Assembly (NCBI GenBank): GCA_964511535.1
Contig: CAZEFW010000198.1
Span: forward strand, 1 to 13,215
Source: CAZCFB01 sp964511535
Lineage (GTDB): Bacteria > Myxococcota_A > Polyangia > GCA-2747355 > CAZCFB01
Reading direction: 5' to 3'
DNA length: 13,215 bases
Of this stretch, positions 6,074-13,215 are shown one piece after another. The stretch's first letter is position 1, and each line of letters begins with the position of its first letter. Position numbers and translations under genes: made by a program. A model generated the notes under the pieces. The model did no database searches and was not told the origin of the DNA. It was given only the letters and a program-made list of their open reading frames with translations.

Positions 6074-7614
6074 CTTCCAAACTGACCATCCTCATCGCTG
6101 GCGATCGGAATATCAAAGACATTCTGGCGCAGCGGCTTCCCTCACGCACGTGTGAAATCGTCTGCGCGGGCACCTTCGTGGCCGCCCTGAGCGATGCCGC
6201 CGAGGCGTCTGCGGTGGTGGTGGACGGGCAAATGCCCGGCTACCAGGAGCTCTGCGCTCACCTCAAGGGAGACCCCGTAACCACCGACATCCCGCTGATC
6301 TTCCTGGTGCATACAGGCAAAGAGGACCCCGGTGTCTCGGTGGAGGCGAGCGTCCCGTTCCGCGATCCTGCCGCGCTGGAGCGCGCCCTGCGCCAGCACT
6401 GCGCGCCTCTCGCCCTGGCCTCCGGCTCGGCCCCGGAGGTCGATATTCCGGAACCCGAGCCGATGGAAGACGATGCCCCCGAGGCCGAGGAGATCTTCGA
6501 CGAGCGGGAGAGCACTGCCATGTTCCGCCGGCCCGCCACCGAGCCCGGGCTCGCCCTGGAGTGGCCCCCGCCGCCTCCGGAGCGCTCGCCGGACCAGGAC
6601 ATGGCTGCATATGCCCGCGCATACGCGGGGTACTTCAACTCGCTCATAGAAGCCCACCAGGACCTGTCCCGCCTCTCCGACGTGGAGCGGCTGCGGCTGG
6701 ACCAGGTCTCCCGGCTCACGCTCGACGACGCCGAGTCGCTCATCGCCTCGGTGCAAGCTGCCATGAACGAGGCCCTTCGGGAGAAGGACCTGCAGGCCAT
6801 GCGCGTGCTGAGCACCGCCAAGAACCGCCTCTACGAGAAGCGGCAGCTGCTCCGGTCGATGATCTCTGATGCGAGCACGCCTGGGGTGCCAGCGGAGCCC
6901 GGCCCCTCCTCCCAGGCCGCCGCCATCCCGGAAGAAGGCTGGGACATGGACGAGCCGTCGGAGCAGGCGCCGGTGGCCATTCCCTCTGACGGCCCCGTCG
7001 TTGACGTCCCCGACGCGTCCGAGCCGCCAGTGCAGAAGAGCGCCCTGACCCTGGCGGCGGAGGCCAAGGACCTCGAGCGCCGCAAGACCAAGCGCCTCGC
7101 GCGTCAGAGCGCCCGGCAGCGACGCCAGACGGGCGCGCAGAAAGCTCCTCCCCGGAAGAAGGCCGAGAGCAGCACGTCGCGCGGTCCGAGGCCCGGCAAG
7201 CCCGGCTACGGCTGGGTGTGGATCCCCGTGGCCGCGCTGCTGGTGCTCATCGCCTCGCTCACCATCTACTACTCCATCGGCAAGCGGGAAGGGGAGCAGG
7301 ACGACAAGAAGACTGACAACATGCCGCCCGCCATGAAGTGGGTGGTCATCGAGCAGACCCCCGCCGGCGTCGTGGCCAGGCCCTCGGCTCAGGACCAGGA
7401 GAACGATCGGGTCACCTACTCCATCACCTGGTTCAACAACGGTAACCCGGTGGAGGGGGAGCGTACGGCCAGGCTCAAGCCGCAGAAGTACCGCCCGGGC
7501 GAGGTGATCCACGTGGAGGTGATCCCCTCAGACATGCACGGCCAGGGGCGCGCCATGCGCTCTCGAGAGCTGACCATCAAGGAAGACTTCGGCGGCCGCC
7601 GCCGCGCACCCTGA
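6070..7614 (+). CDS. degenerate receiver domain-coiled coil-transmembrane protein
   Basis: A 514-aa modular membrane protein. Residues 4-112 look like a response-regulator receiver: the beta-3 Asp survives (D52 in VVVDGQMPG), but the usual KPF becomes VPF (95-97) and the N-terminal acidic pair is reduced to D12. It is probably a pseudo-receiver used for protein contact. An acidic, Pro-rich linker (120-175) follows, then a helical, coiled-coil-like region (177-265), another disordered linker and a very basic stretch (331-365). One membrane span lies at about 381-402. The C-terminal 420-504 is beta-rich and resembles a cadherin/Ig-like fold (DQENDRVTYSITWFNNG), probably outside the membrane. 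The GTG at 6070 is chosen because an in-frame stop lies at 6037. It is convergent with the TPR gene, 22 bp apart. Function unknown. Confidence 0.75.
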   Translation: MTSKLTILIAGDRNIKDILAQRLPSRTCEIVCAGTFVAALSDAAEASAVVVDGQMPGYQELCAHLKGDPVTTDIPLIFLVHTGKEDPGVSVEASVPFRDPAALERALRQHCAPLALASGSAPEVDIPEPEPMEDDAPEAEEIFDERESTAMFRRPATEPGLALEWPPPPPERSPDQDMAAYARAYAGYFNSLIEAHQDLSRLSDVERLRLDQVSRLTLDDAESLIASVQAAMNEALREKDLQAMRVLSTAKNRLYEKRQLLRSMISDASTPGVPAEPGPSSQAAAIPEEGWDMDEPSEQAPVAIPSDGPVVDVPDASEPPVQKSALTLAAEAKDLERRKTKRLARQSARQRRQTGAQKAPPRKKAESSTSRGPRPGKPGYGWVWIPVAALLVLIASLTIYYSIGKREGEQDDKKTDNMPPAMKWVVIEQTPAGVVARPSAQDQENDRVTYSITWFNNGNPVEGERTARLKPQKYRPGEVIHVEVIPSDMHGQGRAMRSRELTIKEDFGGRRRAP

Positions 7615-7636
7615 TCTGACTCACCTACTCCATGGC

Positions 7637-10600
7637 TCAGGCGCCACGGCGGGACAGATGCTCCGCGCCGAGCCAGAACGCGATGGCGTCCCGCGCGATG
7701 TCATTGCGGCCGGCGAGGTCGCGCATCACCACCGGGAGATCGCCGGTGACCCACAAGGCACACCTGATGGAGGTCTGCTCCATGGCCGCGGCCCAGCCCG
7801 TGTAGTCGAGCTTCCCGTCCGGGGGCAAAGCCTCGCACCGGTCCCTGAGCTGTGGCCGCAGCTCTGCCGGCATCGCCTTGTCCAGGGCGCCGGCCAGCGC
7901 CAGCAGGTCACGGCTCATCAGCCCGGAGCGCGCGGCGATACCAGCGGCCGTGCGGGCGGCGTGGATCAGCATCTCGAGCTGCGCCCCGTCGAGCCCGTGG
8001 GCCAGCCACAGGCCGCCCGGACCGCCGAAGCTGCGGTGGAATGCAAGGGCGCGCGCCAGGGAGCAGCGCAGATCCGCGGCGGCGCCGCTGGCGACGAGCC
8101 TGCGATCCACCGCCAGCCCGAGGCGGAAGCTGCTGTAGAACGCGGCGCCTCCGCCGACGCTGCTGGCCAGCAGGACCCGGGACGGCCTCGGCACCCCCAG
8201 CAGCCTGCACACGGAGGCCACAGCTTGCTGAACAGGGTGGTCGCCCCCGTCGGGCAGCGGCGACGCGCTGCCGCTGAAGGGCTGAGATCTGAACGGCGGC
8301 GGCAGCTTGTGAGCCGCGGGCCCGAGCAGATCGAGCACGCGCATGGGCGCGCTCAGCTCGGCGGGGTGACGGAGCACCGCCTCCATCAGGCCTGCCTCGG
8401 CGACGCCGCCACGCCCGGGCTGAGCGAGCGGGCGGTAGGAGGGGCCGCTGCCCCTGGCGGGTTCGCCCAGGGTGGCGAGGACGGCGCGCACCGCGTCGGC
8501 TCGCACCGTGGCGCCCCGCCTTTCCCACAGGGCCGCGCTGCGGCGGAGGCTCTCGGCCATGGTCGGGTCGCGCGCCTGTAGCTCGCCGTGCTCCGCCAGC
8601 GCCTCGTCCGCTCGCCCCAGCTCCTCGAGCATCAGGGCCGCGGCGAGCCGCGCCTGGCGATGAGAAGGATCGATCTCGAGCACCGCGCGGAACTGCTCCA
8701 GCGCCCCTGAGGAGTCCTCGAGGTGGTGGTGAAGCACCCGGCCGAGGTTCATGCGGTGCCGCACCCCCTCTGCCCGGCGCAGCTCGGGCAGCGCCCGGAG
8801 GTATGCCTGCACCGCCTCGCACAGCCCCTGCCAGTCGCCCAGCCCGGTGAGGATGCGGCACAGGTCCTCCAGCGCGTCCCCGTCCGCGCCCTGGAGGTGC
8901 AGGGCCTGCCGCAAGCGCTCGGCTGCGCGCCTCGGATCGTCAAAGCGCTCCTCGAGGATCCGGGCCAGCCGGCGCAACAGGCGCGCCTGCTTGTGGGGCG
9001 CGGCCACGGCCTCGGCCAGCTGCTCCAGCGAGCGGGTGGCCGCGGGCCAGTCGCCCCGCTTGACCTCCAGCCGGTGCAAGCCCTCCAGCGCCTCGGGCGA
9101 GCCGGGCTCGAGCTCCAGCATGTTCTGGTAGGCCGCGGTCGCCTCCGCCGGGCGCCCCAGGTGGCGCTCGAGGACCCCGGCCAGCGCCCGGTTCGCCTCC
9201 AGGAGCGCTTCGTGGTCCTCGGTGGCCGCGGCCGCCGCGCGCCAGAGCTCGGCAGCGGCCGGCCAGTCACCCTCGCGGGCCGCCTCCCGGGCGCGAGCGG
9301 CGGCGTCGCCGCCGGGTGACGCGTCGTCGGATATGGCCGGGGAGGCCAGGTCGTCTTCCAGGTCTCTCGCGTGGCCCGGCTTGGTGTCCTGCCGCCCGGG
9401 CCAGAGCGCGGCCGTGGCTCTGCGACAGGCCGACGCCACGGCCCGGTCCCGGCTCAGATCGGCGAGGCGCTCCAGACAGGTGGCGGCCTGGCCGCGTCGG
9501 CCAAGCAGGGACCACACCCGCGCCTGCTCGTGCATCAGGACCCACCCCTCTTGATGCTCGGCCGCCTGCTCAAGCAGCTCCGCGGCCTGCTCCAGCTCGC
9601 CCTCCAGCTCCCGGTGGGCGGCGAGCTGCAGCAGCAGGGCGGCGCGCTGAGCCGGTTCGGTCTGCACCTCCAGCAAGCCGAGCAGGGCAGCCACCGCCAG
9701 GTCAGGATCCCGCGTGGCCACCGCGCCGCGCTCCAGGGCGTCCAGCGCCGCCCGGCGCGTGCCATCCTGCTGCACCGCGCGGTGGTGGTAGCCGAGCGCC
9801 TCCTCCGCCTGACCTGCGAGCTCCAGGGCATCGCCCGCCTCGCACAGCAACGCGGCCGCCAGCGTGGGGTCGGTGACGTGACGCAGCAGCTGCTCCACCA
9901 GCTGCGCCACCTCGCGGGGGGGCGCCGGGGGTTGGCCGAGCCAGCTGATGGCGTCCAGCGCAAAGGGTGCGCCCGGCTCCAGCGCCAACACCTCCTGCAT
10001 GGCGCCGGCTGCCCGGTCGAGCTCGCCCGTGGCCAGGGCCCGGAGCTCTCCCTCGATCCGGAGCAGCTCGACCTGCGCGGCGCGCCCCTCGGCGAGGGGC
10101 AGCAGCGCATGGCACGCGCGCGCGGCGGCCTGCCATTGCCGCGCCTCCAGCCGCTGTTGCAGCAGCAGCTGCCGCGCCTCCTGCTGCTCGGGCGCGAGGT
10201 ACAGCGCGCACAGCAGGTGGCGCGCGGCGCGTCGCCCCTCCGACGGCTGCTCACCGCAGATGCGGCCGATGGTGGTGTGCAGCGCGGCCCTGCCGCGGGA
10301 ATCGCCGGGGTCCGCGATATGCGCCTTGAGATCATCCAGCAGGCCGGCCAGCTCCTGGCCCTCCGGGAACGGTTGGCCCAGCCCCAGCAGGGCCAGCAGG
10401 TGGCCTGGCTGTCCGGCGAGGGCCATGCTGGCCAGCCCCCTGCCGTCGCCCAGGCGGCCCAGGCGATGCGCGCTGATGCGGGCGGCGCGCAGCAGCAAGT
10501 CACGCCGCGCCGTCTCTCCCTGCACCGCCTCTGCTTGCCCCAGCAGCAGCTCCACCAGCGCTTCCCATCGCCCGAGGCGACGGAGCAGCCGCGCCACGGC

Positions 10601-11365
10601 CTCCACATGCACGAGCCCCCCCGGCTCCAGCTCCACCGCCGCGGCGTGGGCCGTCAGGGCCTCCTCATCGCGGTCCATGCGCTCGGCCAGCAGGCCGCGG
10701 GTTCGCCAGAGCAGGGCGCCAAACCACCGGTCCCGGGTCTGCTCCGCCCCGCGCCGGCAGAGCGCGGCCAGGCGCTGGTGATCACCGCGCAGCAGCAGCC
10801 CGCCGCGCAGCTTGAACAGCAGCTGAGGGTCGAGGCGCTCGCACGCTGCGTCGGCCTCGACGAAGGCGTCGTGGGAGCGCTCCTCCAGCCCGAGGCCTCG
10901 CTCGAGCACCTGGCCCAGCTGGAAGGAGAGGGCCGCCCGCTCCGCCCCGTCTTCGCCGCCATGCCGGTCGAGCCGTCGCTGCATCTGAATCGCCAGCTCC
11001 GCCCATCGGCCGCGCTGCCACAGCAGCCGGCACAGGCTGCGCGTCACGGCGTCGTCGTCGGGGGACCGCCGCGCCGCCCGCCGGAGCAGGTCCAGCGCCC
11101 GGGCCTCGTCCCCCTGCCGGAGCTCCAGCAAGAGGGCGGTGTGGTGCAGCAGGGAGGCCGCGCCTGGTGAGCCGGCCGCCGCCTCCCGCTCCACCAGCGC
11201 CCACATGCCGTGCGCGGCGCGGGGATCGCCGGCCTGGTACTCGAGGTGAGCCAGCTCGCCGGGGACGGCGCCGTGGTCCCTCCAGCGACCAGCGGTGGCG
11301 CCCTTCGCCGGGCCAGCCTCTCCCCGTTCCTGAGGGGAGGCGCCGCTCTGTTCGCGCTGGTCCAT
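7637..11365 (-). CDS. very large TPR-repeat protein with unassigned C-terminal domain
   Basis: A 1242-aa protein built mostly of degenerate tetratricopeptide-type helical repeats (about 35-970). Clear examples are EEALTAHAAAVELEPGG (234-250), AEATAAYQNMLELEPGSPEA (740-759) and GALEQFRAVLEIDPSHRQA (887-905). An acidic linker at 655-690 separates two repeat blocks. A distinct C-terminal region (975-1242), rich in Ala, Leu and Arg and ending FWLGAEHLSRRGA, has no repeats and no recognised catalytic motif. There is no signal peptide or membrane span, so it is probably cytoplasmic. Such proteins serve as protein-interaction scaffolds. The ATG at 11365 has no good Shine-Dalgarno, so the start could be slightly downstream. 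It is divergent from the cyclase gene. GC bias opens long false frames on the opposite strand, but the TPR signal fixes this strand. Partner unknown. Confidence 0.85.
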   Translation of the reverse strand: MDQREQSGASPQERGEAGPAKGATAGRWRDHGAVPGELAHLEYQAGDPRAAHGMWALVEREAAAGSPGAASLLHHTALLLELRQGDEARALDLLRRAARRSPDDDAVTRSLCRLLWQRGRWAELAIQMQRRLDRHGGEDGAERAALSFQLGQVLERGLGLEERSHDAFVEADAACERLDPQLLFKLRGGLLLRGDHQRLAALCRRGAEQTRDRWFGALLWRTRGLLAERMDRDEEALTAHAAAVELEPGGLVHVEAVARLLRRLGRWEALVELLLGQAEAVQGETARRDLLLRAARISAHRLGRLGDGRGLASMALAGQPGHLLALLGLGQPFPEGQELAGLLDDLKAHIADPGDSRGRAALHTTIGRICGEQPSEGRRAARHLLCALYLAPEQQEARQLLLQQRLEARQWQAAARACHALLPLAEGRAAQVELLRIEGELRALATGELDRAAGAMQEVLALEPGAPFALDAISWLGQPPAPPREVAQLVEQLLRHVTDPTLAAALLCEAGDALELAGQAEEALGYHHRAVQQDGTRRAALDALERGAVATRDPDLAVAALLGLLEVQTEPAQRAALLLQLAAHRELEGELEQAAELLEQAAEHQEGWVLMHEQARVWSLLGRRGQAATCLERLADLSRDRAVASACRRATAALWPGRQDTKPGHARDLEDDLASPAISDDASPGGDAAARAREAAREGDWPAAAELWRAAAAATEDHEALLEANRALAGVLERHLGRPAEATAAYQNMLELEPGSPEALEGLHRLEVKRGDWPAATRSLEQLAEAVAAPHKQARLLRRLARILEERFDDPRRAAERLRQALHLQGADGDALEDLCRILTGLGDWQGLCEAVQAYLRALPELRRAEGVRHRMNLGRVLHHHLEDSSGALEQFRAVLEIDPSHRQARLAAALMLEELGRADEALAEHGELQARDPTMAESLRRSAALWERRGATVRADAVRAVLATLGEPARGSGPSYRPLAQPGRGGVAEAGLMEAVLRHPAELSAPMRVLDLLGPAAHKLPPPFRSQPFSGSASPLPDGGDHPVQQAVASVCRLLGVPRPSRVLLASSVGGGAAFYSSFRLGLAVDRRLVASGAAADLRCSLARALAFHRSFGGPGGLWLAHGLDGAQLEMLIHAARTAAGIAARSGLMSRDLLALAGALDKAMPAELRPQLRDRCEALPPDGKLDYTGWAAAMEQTSIRCALWVTGDLPVVMRDLAGRNDIARDAIAFWLGAEHLSRRGA

Positions 11366-11372
11366 GGGACGG

Positions 11373-11384
11373 GAGGATATCCTC
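11373..11384. promoter_or_regulatory. perfect 12-bp palindrome, possible operator between divergent genes
   Basis: GAGGATATCCTC is self-complementary over 12 bp. It abuts the -35 box of the cyclase promoter and lies 7 bp upstream of the TPR gene start. That position suits a dimeric regulator acting on both genes. Its purine half also resembles a ribosome-binding sequence for the TPR gene, but the distance to that ATG is too long. Confidence 0.35.
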
Positions 11385-11414
11385 TTTACAGTTTCGAGGG
11401 ACCTCTCATACTAT
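11385..11414 (+). promoter_or_regulatory. sigma70-like promoter of the FHA-cyclase gene
   Basis: TTTACA (11385-11390, 5/6 match) is followed at 16-18 bp by CATACT or TACTAT (4/6 each) within a locally AT-rich stretch. Predicted start is near 11420, giving a 5' leader of about 40 nt. That leader contains a small hairpin, CTGGG-CTTAT-CCCAG (11423-11437). Confidence 0.45.
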
Positions 11415-11458
11415 TACACTCCCTGGGCTTATCCCAGACTGAAGCAGTACATAGCGCA

Positions 11459-13078
11459 ATGGCAAAGCTAATAATTACATCAGGTGACGAGCCTCAAGAG
11501 TACAACCTGGAGGCGTACAACACCCTCGGTCGTCACCCGAACAACACCATCCAGGTGCTGGACAGGATCGTATCCAAGGAGCACGCGGAGATCGTCTGCA
11601 TCCCGGACGGGCGCTACGAGCTGCGTGATCTTGGCAGCCTCAACGGCACCTTCATGGAGGGGGAGCGGGTCGACCGCCGCATCCTCCTCGACGGCGATGA
11701 GATCACCTTCGGCTCCACGCGCATGACCTTCACCGAGCAGCGGGAGACGGACCGCGCGCTGGACCGGGTCACCATCGCGCCGAGCATGATGGAGAGCCAC
11801 ATCCGCCAGCGCCTGACCCCCGATGTGGACTCGGCGTTCTGGCCGGAGAAGGACATCCACGACGAGAAGCTGCTGCGCCGGGACTACGAGCGGCTGCGCA
11901 TCGCCCAGGAGCTGGGCCGCGCCATCGGCAACGAGCTGGATCTCGACACCCTGCTGCAGAAGATCCTCGACAAGGCGTTCGAGCTGCTGCCTGCGGACCG
12001 CGGGGTCATCCTGCTGATGGACGAGGCCGGCAAGCCGGTGCCCCGGGTGGTGAAGCACAAGCACTCCAAGGACCCCGAGGAGATCGTGCTGTCCAACAGC
12101 ATCATCAACGAGGTGATCCAGGGCAAGCAAGCGGTGCTCTCCTCGGACGCGTCCATCGACGCGCGCTTCTCGGGCGCCCACAGCATCATCATGCAGGGGA
12201 TCCGCTCCACCATGTGCGTGCCCCTGCTACACGGCGACGAGATCCTGGGCATCATGAACCTCGACTCCCAGATCGCCACCAACGCCTTCGGCGAGAAGGA
12301 CCTGCGGGTCTTCACGGGCATCGCCACCCAGGCCGCCATCGCCATCCAGAACGCCCGGCTGGCCCACAAGATCGAGTTCGAGGCCCGCACCCGGGCCCAG
12401 TTCGAGCGCTTCTTCTCTCCGGAGATGGTCAAGGAGATGGTGGAGGGCCGCCTGCAGCTCGACGGCGTGGGAGAGACCCGGGAGACCACCATCCTGTTCG
12501 CGGACATCCGCGGCTTCACCGCCATGACGGAGAACGTCGACGCCCACGAGATCGTGGCGCTGCTCAACGACTACTTCGAGATGATGGTGGAGGTCCTGTT
12601 CAAGCACGGCGGCACCCTGGACAAGTACGTGGGCGATGAGGTGATGGCCCTGTTCGGGGTCCCCATCGCCAACCCCGATTCGCCCATCGCCGCGGTGACC
12701 TGCGCGGTGGAGATGCAGCGCGCCCTCTCGGAGTTCAACCGCACCCGCGAGGCAGAGGGCCAGGCGCCCGTGTACGCTGGCATCGGCATCAACACCGGGG
12801 AGGTGGTCTACGGCGCCATCGGCTCCAGCCGCGCCCTGCAGTACACCGTCATCGGCGACGCGGTGAACACCGCCGCGCGCCTCTGCTCGCTGGCCAAGCC
12901 CGGGGAGATCATCTGCTCCGAACCGACCCACGCCCATGTCCGCGAGCTGGTCACCGCAGAGGAGCTGCCAGCGGTGCGGGTCAAGGGCAAGCAGGGGGAG
13001 CTCACCACCTTCCGCGTCACCGACATGCGCAAGGGCGAGCCGGGCGAATTCATCCGCGAGCGGACCCAGCCCAGCTGA
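11459..13078 (+). CDS. FHA-GAF-class III adenylate cyclase
   Basis: A 539-aa soluble signalling enzyme predicted to make cyclic AMP from ATP. An N-terminal FHA domain (1-92) keeps its phosphothreonine-binding residues: GR at 24-25, S39 and H42 in SKEHAEI, and N62-G63 in SLNGTF. A GAF domain (about 145-302) would sense a small ligand or dimerise. The catalytic domain (about 330-520) has metal-binding D349 (FADIRGFT) and D393 (KYVGDEVMALFG), purine-selecting K389, and transition-state N470 and R474 (VNTAARL). Thr463 in QYTVIGD sits where class IIIa enzymes have Asp, the class IIIb pattern known from bicarbonate-responsive cyclases. A start at 11210 would cross the TPR gene and promoter; the ATG at 11459 begins the FHA fold directly. 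No strong Shine-Dalgarno is present. It is divergent from the TPR gene. Bicarbonate response is inferred. Confidence 0.93.
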   Translation: MAKLIITSGDEPQEYNLEAYNTLGRHPNNTIQVLDRIVSKEHAEIVCIPDGRYELRDLGSLNGTFMEGERVDRRILLDGDEITFGSTRMTFTEQRETDRALDRVTIAPSMMESHIRQRLTPDVDSAFWPEKDIHDEKLLRRDYERLRIAQELGRAIGNELDLDTLLQKILDKAFELLPADRGVILLMDEAGKPVPRVVKHKHSKDPEEIVLSNSIINEVIQGKQAVLSSDASIDARFSGAHSIIMQGIRSTMCVPLLHGDEILGIMNLDSQIATNAFGEKDLRVFTGIATQAAIAIQNARLAHKIEFEARTRAQFERFFSPEMVKEMVEGRLQLDGVGETRETTILFADIRGFTAMTENVDAHEIVALLNDYFEMMVEVLFKHGGTLDKYVGDEVMALFGVPIANPDSPIAAVTCAVEMQRALSEFNRTREAEGQAPVYAGIGINTGEVVYGAIGSSRALQYTVIGDAVNTAARLCSLAKPGEIICSEPTHAHVRELVTAEELPAVRVKGKQGELTTFRVTDMRKGEPGEFIRERTQPS

Positions 13079-13179
13079 GGGGCCGCTTCGCGGTCCTGGC
13101 TTTAGACTTGAGGCTTGAGGCTTGAGGGGAGACGGTGGGCAGGGGCCGCTTCGCGGCCCTGGCTTCAGGCTTCAGGCTA
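13079..13179. repeat. duplicated composite repeat: GC hairpin plus heptamer tandem repeats
   Basis: A 24-bp unit at 13079-13102 recurs at 13142-13165 with one mismatch (T13094, C13157). Each contains a 7-bp stem with a TTC loop; in the second copy this is GGGCCGC/TTC/GCGGCCC (13143-13159). Each copy is followed by phased heptamers: GGCTTTA, GACTTGA, GGCTTGA, GGCTTGA from 13098, and GGCTTCA, GGCTTCA, GGCTA from 13161. The first hairpin begins one base after the cyclase stop and could help end its transcript, but no T-tract follows, so it is not a standard intrinsic terminator. It looks like an intergenic repeat family. Confidence 0.75.
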
Positions 13180-13215
13180 ATGCTCCTCGTTTAAGGATTC
13201 ATCCTTCGTCTCTGC
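13180..13215. other. non-coding right edge
   Basis: After the repeats the last bases carry no recognisable gene start, RNA or motif. The sequence becomes less GC-rich than its surroundings, as expected of an intergenic region continuing past the window. Confidence 0.4.

Noticed and set aside
6142..7512. 456-aa minus-strand open frame opposite the receiver-fusion gene
   Set aside because: It is low-complexity Gly/Leu/Arg/His sequence typical of antisense GC-rich frames; the plus strand has an organised domain order.
9371..11170. Long plus-strand open frame (599 aa) opposite the TPR gene
   Set aside because: It is a GC-bias shadow: Gln/Arg/Leu-rich with no domain, while the minus strand shows clear TPR repeats over the same bases.
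11210..11458. 83-residue upstream extension of the cyclase
   Set aside because: It overlaps the TPR gene and the promoter region antisense; the FHA domain begins directly at the ATG at 11459.
13079..13096. Standard intrinsic terminator after the cyclase gene
   Set aside because: The stem is strong, but no run of T follows either copy. Described as a repeat instead.

Overview
The window is GC-rich DNA with tightly packed genes, apparently a Gram-negative, deltaproteobacterial or Myxococcota-like chromosome. That placement is inferred from the high GC, a stand-alone FHA-GAF-adenylate cyclase, a very large TPR protein and a receiver-like/transmembrane fusion. No 16S rRNA or other marker gene confirms it.

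Positions 1 to about 4416 are the integrase end of an integrated mobile element. In order, all on the plus strand and nearly overlapping, it holds a Toprim plus DUF3987 primase/helicase-type replication protein, a non-coding-looking block of inverted 9-bp-phased repeats around an AT-rich core, a small unknown ORF, an excisionase-like winged-helix protein and a tyrosine integrase with all catalytic residues. The integrase stops 16 bp before the 3' end of an intact tRNA-Cys gene on the minus strand (4417-4488), which is therefore the likely attachment site. The other end of the element, and most of any cargo, lie left of the window. The repeat block at 2651-2777 (three direct octamers, a 35% GC spacer, three inverted octamers) is placed and built like the replication origin of a phage-satellite-type island. 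It is the most interesting feature seen.

Positions 4489-13215 look like host chromosome. They contain a flippase-like (UPF0104/LPG synthase TM) membrane protein and, convergent to it, a small single-span membrane protein. A 514-aa protein follows, combining a degenerate response-regulator receiver, a coiled coil, a membrane span and an external beta-rich domain. Convergent to that is a 1242-aa TPR-repeat protein. Divergent from the TPR gene is an FHA-GAF-class III adenylate cyclase. The TPR and cyclase genes share a 93-bp intergenic region with a sigma70-like promoter and a perfect 12-bp palindrome, so they may be co-regulated. FHA, receiver-like, TPR and cyclase modules together suggest a regulatory or signalling locus, but no specific pathway can be named from sequence alone.

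The right edge (13079-13215) is non-coding. It carries a duplicated composite repeat made of a GC hairpin followed by heptamer repeats.
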